Shown here in pieces: positions 25,107 to 33,124 of a stretch of DNA of 64,000 nt (position 1 is the stretch's first letter; every line of letters begins with the position of its first letter). The position numbers were made by a program, and so were the translations under genes. This stretch comes from JBAZJI01 sp964596325. GTDB taxonomy: Bacteria > Patescibacteriota > Minisyncoccia > Minisyncoccales > JAGOPM01. Location: positions 28,969 to 92,968 of the forward strand of contig CAZQSQ010000002.1 in the NCBI GenBank assembly GCA_964596325.1, in the 5' to 3' direction. The notes below the pieces were generated by a model. That model was not told where the DNA came from and made no database searches. It saw only the letters and a program-made list of their open reading frames with translations.

Positions 25107-25112
25107 ATTTTT

Positions 25113-26459
25113 TTACTTTTTAATTCTTAAAAATGCGGGGATATCCCATTTCTTTTCCTGCTCAGACATTTTCTTTTCGCTATCTTCGGCCTCGCGCTTA
25201 ATCTCAATAGCATTCTTGCGCAAATTGTCACTGCCCTTATCGGGTGCAGGATGAGTGGTAATGGTAATTTTTTGAGCCGGCTTGCTCGCTGCTTTTTTTA
25301 CGGGCTTTTTGTGCTTGGCTTTGGGTGTCGGCGGCTTTACTTCGGGCTTAACTTCTGGTTTGCTTTCGCGAAAAATGGCGTCCCGGATATTTTTGACAGG
25401 ACTGCCCTCACCGATAGCTAAAAGCGTTACCCGAATCTTGTCGCTTTTGTCCGAACGCAGCAAAATTCCAAAAATTATTTTGGCTTTGATGTTGGGCGAA
25501 GTGATGCGTTGGGCGATTTCTTCAACCTCCATCATTTTCAAATCGGCTGGACCGGTAATATTAAACATTATCCTTTCAACCTCGATGGCTTTGGCTTCCC
25601 GGCCGCTGACAATACCATTGTCCACCAAAGGATTATCCAAAAGCTTTTCAATCATGGTATTGAGGTCTTTGCGCTCCCCCTCAATGCTATTTTGGTAAGC
25701 GGTTTTTCCATAACCCTCCAAGATGCTCCGAAAATCCGCAAAATCAATATTGATCAAACCCGCCTCGTAAAGCGTTTCCAAAAGACCCTTGATGGTCATG
25801 GCCAAGCTTTTATTGATGGCAGAAAACGATTGCTTGATGGCCGTGCGCGGGTCGATTACCTTGAATATTTTTTCATTAGGAATAACTAAAGAAGCGGAAA
25901 GATGCGGCCGGATATTTTCCAAAGACTCTTGGGCAATGCGGCGGCGCTTTTCTCCCTCAAATTCGAACGGGAGGGTAAAAATTCCCAAGCTAATTTTGTG
26001 TGCTAAGCGTGACGCTTCGGCAAAAATTGGCATCGCGCCCGAGCCAGTTCCCCCGCCCAAGCCGGAGATAAAAATGCACAAATCACAATTTGCCACTTCT
26101 CTTTTTATTTCTTCTTTGGATTGCTCGGCAGCTTGGCGGGCCAAATCAGGATTCATACCGCAGCCCAAGCCGTTAGTTAAACCCTTGCCCAAAACCAATT
26201 TGCGAACATTTTCCGGTAAAGATTCCAAACTTTGAATATCGGTATTGGCAGCCAAAAAAGAAATTTTCTTATTCGGGGCAACAATATTGGCAATCTCCCC
26301 GACAATCGAGCAACCTCCGCCGCCCACTCCAAAAACCTTTATTTTAATTGCGGGGTTTTCCATGGAGTGCGCCTTGGCTTGTTCGATTATCTCCTTGGCA
26401 ATATCCTGAGATAAAGGGGCCGGAGCTTTGGTTTGATTTTTTTTATCCGCTTTTTCCAT
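25113..26459 (-). CDS. ftsZ: Cell division protein FtsZ, divergent
   Basis: Tubulin-like GTPase forming the division ring. The 448-residue protein has the tubulin signature GLGGGTGSGAMP, NTDIQSL in the nucleotide pocket, and FTLPFEFEGEKRR in place of the usual TKPF-FEG-R segment. The C terminus is a long Lys/Pro-rich linker ending in WDIPAFLRIKK, the canonical peptide that binds FtsA or ZipA-type partners. The T7 region (FADFRSILEGYGK) deviates from the usual NVDFADVRTVM. The start at 26459 is uncertain: an in-frame ATG at 26480 overlaps the upstream stop by seven bases. ftsZ is outside any dcw cluster here, next to galU and the lipid synthase. Confidence 0.93.
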   Translation of the reverse strand: MEKADKKNQTKAPAPLSQDIAKEIIEQAKAHSMENPAIKIKVFGVGGGGCSIVGEIANIVAPNKKISFLAANTDIQSLESLPENVRKLVLGKGLTNGLGCGMNPDLARQAAEQSKEEIKREVANCDLCIFISGLGGGTGSGAMPIFAEASRLAHKISLGIFTLPFEFEGEKRRRIAQESLENIRPHLSASLVIPNEKIFKVIDPRTAIKQSFSAINKSLAMTIKGLLETLYEAGLINIDFADFRSILEGYGKTAYQNSIEGERKDLNTMIEKLLDNPLVDNGIVSGREAKAIEVERIMFNITGPADLKMMEVEEIAQRITSPNIKAKIIFGILLRSDKSDKIRVTLLAIGEGSPVKNIRDAIFRESKPEVKPEVKPPTPKAKHKKPVKKAASKPAQKITITTHPAPDKGSDNLRKNAIEIKREAEDSEKKMSEQEKKWDIPAFLRIKK

Positions 26460-26466
26460 AAAATTT

Positions 26467-26486
26467 GGCAGAATTACCATTCTGCC
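26467..26486. promoter_or_regulatory. Perfect hairpin over the carS stop and ftsZ start region
   Basis: GGCAGAAT (26467-26474) and ATTCTGCC (26479-26486) form a perfect 8-bp stem with a 4-base loop. It contains the upstream stop codon and the alternative ftsZ ATG, and could tune ftsZ translation. No T run follows, so it is not a terminator. The role is inferred only from position. Confidence 0.4.
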
Positions 26487-27034
26487 CGGTTAATTTTCAA
26501 ATAAAAACCGATTTTGTTGATAATGACGTGTAAAATAAAAGTGAAGACCAGTAAAATTACCCAAATCCGGATATCGGCCAGCTTGCCGATAAGAAAAAAT
26601 ACGAAGCCTACACCAATGACATAATTGATTTGGTCCCAAATAATCCAGCTTTCCCCGGGCTCCAAATTAATCCGTCTCTTAATAAAGCTGAAAAGCAAAT
26701 CGCCGCAGAGCGCGCCTAAAGGAATAAGAATGCCCAACCATAAAGGTTCTTTGCTGTAATCAAGAATGGAGATGGCTTGGAAAAAATCAGCGACGTAAAG
26801 CAGCTTTTGCACAACATAAATCAGAAAACCGACCAAAGTCCCTAGAATAAGTCCGCGCCAAGTTTTATGGTCTCCAAAAATATCATTGCCCCGGAATTTC
26901 CTTCCCCCATCAACGGGCTTGTTCAAAAATTCCGCAATACCTAAAAAACGCAAAACCGGCGGCGTCATATTGGCAAAATACGCCGGCAAAAAAAAGTATA
27001 AACACTGGACGATTAATTGGGAGGAAAAATTCAT
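26474..27034 (-). CDS. CarS-like (DUF46) CDP-lipid synthase
   Basis: A 186-residue membrane protein with about five hydrophobic helices. It matches the CDP-archaeol synthase/DUF46 family: FFLPAYFANMTPP at the start, GDHKTWRGL after the first loop, then GDLLFSFIKRR and WDQINYVIG. In archaea CarS activates the unsaturated archaetidic acid precursor with CTP; in bacteria related proteins probably stand in for CdsA and make CDP-diacylglycerol. The start shares a TGATG junction with the upstream endonuclease gene. The substrate lipid of this one is not known. Confidence 0.82.
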   Translation of the reverse strand: MNFSSQLIVQCLYFFLPAYFANMTPPVLRFLGIAEFLNKPVDGGRKFRGNDIFGDHKTWRGLILGTLVGFLIYVVQKLLYVADFFQAISILDYSKEPLWLGILIPLGALCGDLLFSFIKRRINLEPGESWIIWDQINYVIGVGFVFFLIGKLADIRIWVILLVFTFILHVIINKIGFYLKINRAEW

Positions 27035-28287
27035 CAGATAAGCTTTGATTGTTTTTTTTCTTTGCGATGAGCCGCTTCCAAACCTTTCAACTTGCCGTAA
27101 ACCCCATCATAGCCGGCCTCCATTTGCACTTTATCCAAACGCACTAGCTCGACAGCTGCGGCAATTCCTTCATCAGAATGGCGGGCAATGTCGGCTATCG
27201 GCGTTTCAAGCAATAATTCAAACTCACTGGCGACATTTTGGACCAGTTTTTCATATTGCTCTTTCACCTTGCGGCTAGTGGGGCCAACACCAAAAACATA
27301 AGCAATTATCTCTTCGAGCGGGACAATATGCTTAAAGCCAATAGCACCCTCGGGCTTGAAACCTGAAGGATGTTGGGCGATTTGCTCAACCCGGCTCAGC
27401 ACGCCAATTGTGAGTTTTTGCCCGCAAACCGGACATAGGCCATTATAGCGCGCAGTTTCTTTTGGGTCAAAGCTTATTTGACAATTAGCATGCCCGTCAT
27501 TGTAATATTTACCCTCTTGCGGAAAAAACTCGATTGTGTTCAAAAATTGGCTATTGTCACGTTTTTTAATTGCCCCGATAATGAAAGTGTAATCCAAATC
27601 GCAGGCAAAAACATTGGCCTCCCGGCCTAATTTTTGGATAGAGTGCGCGTCAGAGTTGCTTAACAGCGAAAGGCGGCTGCCATCAGATGTACGCCAAACC
27701 ATGGCCGGGTCGGCAGAGAGCCCGGTTTCCAAAGCATAAATTTCTGGAGTCAGTTCCTCAAAACATTCCTGCAAGGAATCAAAACCGGATTTGCTGCCAA
27801 AAACCGAAAACCACGGCGTAAAACAATGTCCGGGAACAAAAAGCCCTTGCGGTGCGCAATCCAAAAAAATTTTTAGCAGTTCTTTGGTATCCAAGCCCAA
27901 AATCGGCCGTCCATCGGAATGCAAATTAAATTTTGACAACCTTTCGTTGAATTTTTTTGCCGCGGCAATATCAGGAAAAATTACGACAATATGGATCTTG
28001 CGCACTTTGCCTCCCTTGCTGTAGATGCAGCTAATTTCCCCAGTAACGGCAAAATGCACTTGCTTTTCGGGCTCTAAAAGCGAATCGCGCAAAAGATAAA
28101 AACCGCTACCCGTTTGTTCCAATTTGGTTTCCATCTCTTTCATCCACAAAGGATGGGTACAGTCCCCTGTACCCAAAACTTTGATGCCTTTGCGGCACGC
28201 ACCTTGTTCAAGCGCCTCCAAAGTAATGGCACTGGAAGTGGCGCGCGAATATCGGGAATGAATGTGGAAATCGGCTATCAGCTTCAT
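27034..28287 (-). CDS. Endonuclease Q-like PHP-domain nuclease
   Basis: A 417-residue protein. The N-terminal PHP domain starts with ADFHIHSRYSRAT (metal His residues) and continues with GTGDCTHP, GHCFTPWF and SNSDAHS; a C4-type zinc site follows at about residue 270-290 (CQI...CPVCG). This arrangement is that of EndoQ, which cuts 5' of deaminated bases (uracil, hypoxanthine) in DNA and is mainly known from Thermococcales and some Bacillus. The ATG at 28285-28287 lies one base after the stop of the upstream gene. An alternative is another PHP phosphoesterase; the zinc site and length favour EndoQ. Confidence 0.78.
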   Translation of the reverse strand: MKLIADFHIHSRYSRATSSAITLEALEQGACRKGIKVLGTGDCTHPLWMKEMETKLEQTGSGFYLLRDSLLEPEKQVHFAVTGEISCIYSKGGKVRKIHIVVIFPDIAAAKKFNERLSKFNLHSDGRPILGLDTKELLKIFLDCAPQGLFVPGHCFTPWFSVFGSKSGFDSLQECFEELTPEIYALETGLSADPAMVWRTSDGSRLSLLSNSDAHSIQKLGREANVFACDLDYTFIIGAIKKRDNSQFLNTIEFFPQEGKYYNDGHANCQISFDPKETARYNGLCPVCGQKLTIGVLSRVEQIAQHPSGFKPEGAIGFKHIVPLEEIIAYVFGVGPTSRKVKEQYEKLVQNVASEFELLLETPIADIARHSDEGIAAAVELVRLDKVQMEAGYDGVYGKLKGLEAAHRKEKKQSKLI

Positions 28288-28288
28288 A

Positions 28289-31200
28289 CTATTTGAATTC
28301 CTGGCAGCTGCCCGCATACGGACACCATTTGTCCGTGGCTCTGGTAACTGTAAGGTCTAAATACTTTTCTACTTGTTTCCTACCTTGCAGGCAAGTGATA
28401 TAGAAACGGACCGGGCTTTCCACTTCCTTCATGCCAAAGGGCGCGGAAGCATAAAAGGAGAAATCGAATTGCTGATAATTAACCGACATTTTCTTGGAAA
28501 TCGGGAAAATAATTTTTTGCGGGTTGACTCCGATTACCTCGGCCGCCACGGCCGCTCCTTTGGATTTAGCGCTGCCGGTGATAAATTTCAGACCGCTGGG
28601 CAAAATTCCCTCGATAGTCATCTTGCTATCCCTGTCGCAGCCAAATGCCTTGGCTAATGCGCTCGAACCGTCGTCAGGGTTAAAATAGGGCAGATTTCCG
28701 CTGTTTTGGAAATAGCCAAGCCTCTCCATAATACCCTTGCCCACCGCTTTAGCCACTGCTTTGTCTTTGATGTCGCGGGCATCCTCGCTCCATTTGGGAG
28801 TTTCTTCAAAAATATCAAATTTACGCTCTCGGCTCGGATCGGTTTCGTAAATATACCAAGCCGCATACATATCGATCTTATTCTTCTGGGCGGCTCGGGC
28901 TTCCCGAATTGCGGCTGAAACGCACTGGTCGGACATAAAATTAGCCGTAGTCAGCGAACCGTGGCAAACAGCCTTAGCCACGCTATTACGTGTTTCACTG
29001 TCCGTATAACCGCCATCTTCGGTAGGCAAGCCTTCGGAAAGAATAAGCATGACTTTTACATCACCGGCGCGGCCGGCAGTTATCAAGGCTTGGTGGGCCA
29101 TATTGATTGCCTTGGCCAAATTGGTTGTCCCGCCGTAAGAAAGCGAATCCACGGCCGAATTCCAAGTATTAATATTCTGGGTAAAAGCCAAAGGAATGCC
29201 GTTATTAGTCATCTTCAACTTGGCTGTACCGTGGCTGGCTTCGATGATACCGATATTATCCTTACCGCTCTCCGTATTTATTTGGCCATACAACCCCTTA
29301 ATAACCTGACGATATTGCTCCAAGAATTTTGCACGGTCCGGGGCATTGGCCGGGACATTCATAGATTCGGAAAGATCGGCCACAATCATCACATAGCGGG
29401 AAATGTCAAAATCTTCAGCTTTTAAGTTGCTGCCGCGGGTTAGCTCACCGCTGAATTGATAGCAGCCGCAATATTCTTCCAAGGGCAAAAGGATTGTCTG
29501 GTTTTCCGATATCTTGTCGAGCTGGCCACCTTGGGAGGTCGCCATATATTCCAAAGTAATATCGAATTTTTTATCCTTATCCAAATCCATGCTGGCCTTA
29601 TCCAAAGAAAATTTGATATTAAACGGCTGCGTTTCGCCGAATTTCATTTCTCTGTTAAAGGCAACCGCGTAACTGACTGTCCCGTCAGGCGACTCGCTGG
29701 CCTTGCGCGCTCCGGCTACCGTTACTTTTTTAGGCGCTCTCACAACCACGCTCAGAGAACTGCAACCCTCGTTGAATTTGCACATGATAGCACCCTTAAA
29801 ATACGTATAAGCAAATTTTCCTTGCGTGCCGCATTCCGTGCAAAAATCCGCTTTAACTTCCACGCGGGGCGGAGGCGGGCGGCGACAAAGAGCAAACTCT
29901 TGCGGGCTAGGCAGGCTCTGCGCTGCTGGCTCGGCCACGGAAGAAGCCGTAACTACGTCTTTCCCGGCAAAAACTGAAGCCTTGATATTGAATAATGCCG
30001 CGTTATTTTTCAACGAAGATCCCGTAATCAGCTTCTCAAGATTTTCATGGTCCACCTGCCACTTGAGGTTGACATATTCGGTTTCACCGGCGGCAAGCAA
30101 GGGTATGGAAAAGCGTAAATTGCCCGGCTTAATCTCAGAAAATTCCACTTTATCTAAGGCGCTTTCAAAACCGGCATAGCGGACCAAATATTTTGGCGAG
30201 TAGGCCACATTTACACTGACGTTTTGGCAATTCAGCTGGCCTTCGCATTTAAGGGCGATACTGCTTGTGCCGATATAATTTACCGAACCGGGATTATAGC
30301 AATCAAATTCCGTTTTAACGCTGGAGACTATATTTATCTTGGGCAATTCGCCCTTGGGCGGCTCCTTGCACTCTTCGGGAATGGGCATGGCAAAAGTGAT
30401 ATTTTCTATCTTGCCATACTGGCGGGTGTAGCCATTGGTATAATTTAGTTGCGCCTTAGCCAAACCGGATTGCGGCAAGCTGCCCGAGTAGTTGAGGCTG
30501 ACATCAAACTCAATGGTTTTGGATTCTCCGGGCACCATATCACCCAAAGAAAAGCGCACCCCGTTCATGCCGTCAAAAGAATTGTCGTAAACCGCCCCTC
30601 CGCCTTGCAGGCTGCTTGAATATTTGAAAGTTTTGGCAATATAAGAGGCGTAAACCGGAAACTTATCGGAAAGATAAATGTCTTGGCATTTGAATTGCGG
30701 ATAATTGCCTATGCAGGTTACCTTGAAAGTTAAATGAGCGACACACTTGTTTAACGCAATATTGCGCTCGATGGCAATGTCTAAACCGCCCTCCTTTTTA
30801 TCCTCGGGTTTTACGCACATGGAGGCCTTATTCATTCCCAAATCCAATTCCCGCTTATAGCCGCTGGAATCGACGAAACGATAAAGACTCTTGGGAAAAT
30901 CCACAAGATTGCCCGGATTGCTCACCTTATAATCCTTGTCGAAAATCACTTGAAAATTCATGATTTCCCCCATAGTCATATTCCCCGTATTCCATTTAAC
31001 GACGGAATTATTCTGCTCCATACCCAAAAGCTTGGCCTTACTTGGATAATTAACCGTGCTGAATTTATAATTGCCCTTGGCGCGCAATTCCAAAGAAGAA
31101 TTGTCGCAGACCGGCGGCGGAGAAGTTTTTGACTTGGTGATAATTTTGTCAAAAATGGAATTAAGATCGGAAAGCGTCTCAGACTCAAAATAATAATCAT

Positions 31201-32332
31201 CGCCCTTGGCCATATCGCGCAACAGTTGCCTGGCATTCTTAGCTGCCTCTTCGGGCACATTAACGGTCAAAAACCCGGCTTCGGTTTTTATCCGCAAAGT
31301 TTGACCTTCGCTTGACTCGAGCTCTTGCAAGGCGTAACCCACGACATTGAGCTGAATATCATTTTTGGCCACAGCCGTCTTTGCCCGATCGCGAGAATCG
31401 ACAACGCATTTATTATTGCCTGAAGGCGGGTTAGTTTTGGGAGAAGGATAAGATTCGTCGCACTCGCCATTGGTGGAATTGTTAGGCACGCCATCGGAAA
31501 GGAGAATCAAAACTTTTTTACTCCCCGATTTGGGATTGGCGGCAAAAAGATCCATGGCCTTTTTTAAGCCGTCGGCAATATTGGTCGTGCGCTCTCCCGC
31601 TACTAAAGAAGAAATTGCGCCGCGGCTTTTAGGGAATTTGGCCGAAGCATCAAAGCCACCCGAAACTATTTTCCCGGCATTGCCAAAAGTGACAATACCC
31701 ACCCGATCGAATTTTGAATCAAATTTATCCATGGCCGCCAGCAAATGCTGCTTGGCATAATCAATGCGGCGTTTGCCATTGGCCAAAGGTTGGCCCATGG
31801 TCCCGGAAATGTCCACCAGAAAAACCACATCGATATTATTACGGACTATCTTTGTGGTGTTGGGGCTGCCGCAAACTATGCCAAAGCAAACCGCCGAACG
31901 CCCCGAAACATCTTCGTATTCTTTTTCGCCAGTATCTTCATTGGGTAAAACCTCCCCACCCTCGGGGCGCGAAACTTCAAGGGCAGGAGACTGGTCCTGA
32001 GCTAAATCAGAGCTGAGCGCTTCTGGTATCTGGCCAGCCTCAGTTGTCGGGGCGCAGGCCGCGCGCACATCGTCACCGTATTGCAAAAAAGTATTGGCGA
32101 CAAATTCGCCAAGCGCACTGCCCGAGGGCACGTGCAAGGGCCCGACTTTGGTAGATTGCCCTTTGCTTAAAATATCCAATAAAATATCCTGCCCGTCGCG
32201 AAAAATGCTCTGGGTGGAAAAATATGTCCCCTCTTCATTGGTCTGATAAAAAATCTTTGGGCAGTCCTGCGCTAGGGCAAGCGGCGCAATACAGAATAAT
32301 GCAAATGCGGCGGCAATAATTTCTTTTTTCAT
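28289..32332 (-). CDS. Very large secreted protein with two VWA domains
   Basis: A 1347-residue exported protein. A signal peptide (cleavage probably after LALAQ) is followed by a first von Willebrand A domain at about residues 168-400 with MIDAS residues Asp174, Ser176, Thr178 (DISGT). A long Cys-containing beta-rich middle of repeated DUF11-like adhesin modules covers about 410-970, and a second VWA domain about 978-1200 with Asp986, Ser988, Ser990 (DLSES). The C terminus has one more beta domain and CPYAGSC. VWA-MIDAS domains bind protein ligands through a divalent metal, so a role in attachment to other cells is likely. No membrane anchor or sorting signal is visible. Fourth secreted product of its operon. 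Confidence 0.85.
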   Translation of the reverse strand: MKKEIIAAAFALFCIAPLALAQDCPKIFYQTNEEGTYFSTQSIFRDGQDILLDILSKGQSTKVGPLHVPSGSALGEFVANTFLQYGDDVRAACAPTTEAGQIPEALSSDLAQDQSPALEVSRPEGGEVLPNEDTGEKEYEDVSGRSAVCFGIVCGSPNTTKIVRNNIDVVFLVDISGTMGQPLANGKRRIDYAKQHLLAAMDKFDSKFDRVGIVTFGNAGKIVSGGFDASAKFPKSRGAISSLVAGERTTNIADGLKKAMDLFAANPKSGSKKVLILLSDGVPNNSTNGECDESYPSPKTNPPSGNNKCVVDSRDRAKTAVAKNDIQLNVVGYALQELESSEGQTLRIKTEAGFLTVNVPEEAAKNARQLLRDMAKGDDYYFESETLSDLNSIFDKIITKSKTSPPPVCDNSSLELRAKGNYKFSTVNYPSKAKLLGMEQNNSVVKWNTGNMTMGEIMNFQVIFDKDYKVSNPGNLVDFPKSLYRFVDSSGYKRELDLGMNKASMCVKPEDKKEGGLDIAIERNIALNKCVAHLTFKVTCIGNYPQFKCQDIYLSDKFPVYASYIAKTFKYSSSLQGGGAVYDNSFDGMNGVRFSLGDMVPGESKTIEFDVSLNYSGSLPQSGLAKAQLNYTNGYTRQYGKIENITFAMPIPEECKEPPKGELPKINIVSSVKTEFDCYNPGSVNYIGTSSIALKCEGQLNCQNVSVNVAYSPKYLVRYAGFESALDKVEFSEIKPGNLRFSIPLLAAGETEYVNLKWQVDHENLEKLITGSSLKNNAALFNIKASVFAGKDVVTASSVAEPAAQSLPSPQEFALCRRPPPPRVEVKADFCTECGTQGKFAYTYFKGAIMCKFNEGCSSLSVVVRAPKKVTVAGARKASESPDGTVSYAVAFNREMKFGETQPFNIKFSLDKASMDLDKDKKFDITLEYMATSQGGQLDKISENQTILLPLEEYCGCYQFSGELTRGSNLKAEDFDISRYVMIVADLSESMNVPANAPDRAKFLEQYRQVIKGLYGQINTESGKDNIGIIEASHGTAKLKMTNNGIPLAFTQNINTWNSAVDSLSYGGTTNLAKAINMAHQALITAGRAGDVKVMLILSEGLPTEDGGYTDSETRNSVAKAVCHGSLTTANFMSDQCVSAAIREARAAQKNKIDMYAAWYIYETDPSRERKFDIFEETPKWSEDARDIKDKAVAKAVGKGIMERLGYFQNSGNLPYFNPDDGSSALAKAFGCDRDSKMTIEGILPSGLKFITGSAKSKGAAVAAEVIGVNPQKIIFPISKKMSVNYQQFDFSFYASAPFGMKEVESPVRFYITCLQGRKQVEKYLDLTVTRATDKWCPYAGSCQEFK

Positions 32333-32334
32333 AT

Positions 32335-33114
32335 TTAATTATGTAGATTTTTTGGATAATTTTTTATCTGCCCTAAAAACTTTCGATTGGCCCATTCCCA
32401 AAGATCCTTGGCGGAAAGGAAGGCCCGATACGACTCATCCATCCCTTTCATTTTTTTGAACTCAATTTCTCCCATGGGCGCATTAAAATCGTGTTGGCAA
32501 AAATATTTCCCACCCGTAATCTTGATGTGCCCTTCTTTATCGCGGCGCTTGGCGCCGCAAATATCACAAACTTCATATTTGTCGAGGCGCAATATCCAGC
32601 TGGCAGTCGCTTTTTGGTCTTTGGCAGCAGCTTTATTATGAGCATGGGCGTAGGCCGCAGTTTGCAAGCCGTATTCCTCCCAAATCCCGCTGCCTGTTTT
32701 TATATCGACTATTCCGACCTCCCCGTCTATCCGGGCCAAAATATCGGCCGTCCCGCAATAGAAATGCTCCTGATTGTCGATAATCTTTTTTTCTACCGCG
32801 ATTACTTCAATGTCATGCTTGGCGCGCCATTTGACCAATTCTTGCATTATGGGTTTAAGCTTCGGGTCGAACCCGTCTTTGCCCTGCAAAAAATTTTCGG
32901 CGGCATCATGCACCTTTATTCCGTTTTCCGCGGCCAAACGCATAGCCTCTTGGGCTGCGGTAAAATTTTTCTGCTGCGCATAATAACGCAAAAGCCCGGG
33001 CTTGGCGACAATCTGCAAAATCGAGGTAACCCGCGGCAACCAAAAATCCTCAACCTCGTAACCGTGCTTGGCACGGAATTCCTTAAGCATTTTTCCTTCT
33101 TCCTTGTTAGTCAT
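32335..33114 (-). CDS. PD-(D/E)XK (RecB-like) nuclease family protein
   Basis: A 259-residue soluble protein with the RecB-type nuclease core: CGTADILARIDG, then VDIKTGSGIWEEYGLQTAAYAHA, which supply the catalytic Asp, the (D/E)-x-K (DIK) and the QxxxY motif. A separate cysteine pair (CDICG) and a later CQHD look like a zinc site of uncertain order. There is no signal peptide, unlike all its immediate neighbours. The GGAAAG before the ATG is a reasonable ribosome site, 10 bases after the stop of the protease gene. Related proteins are often called exonuclease or CRISPR/phage nuclease; nothing here supports a CRISPR role. Confidence 0.8.
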   Translation of the reverse strand: MTNKEEGKMLKEFRAKHGYEVEDFWLPRVTSILQIVAKPGLLRYYAQQKNFTAAQEAMRLAAENGIKVHDAAENFLQGKDGFDPKLKPIMQELVKWRAKHDIEVIAVEKKIIDNQEHFYCGTADILARIDGEVGIVDIKTGSGIWEEYGLQTAAYAHAHNKAAAKDQKATASWILRLDKYEVCDICGAKRRDKEGHIKITGGKYFCQHDFNAPMGEIEFKKMKGMDESYRAFLSAKDLWEWANRKFLGQIKNYPKNLHN

Positions 33115-33124
33115 CTTTCCTTTT

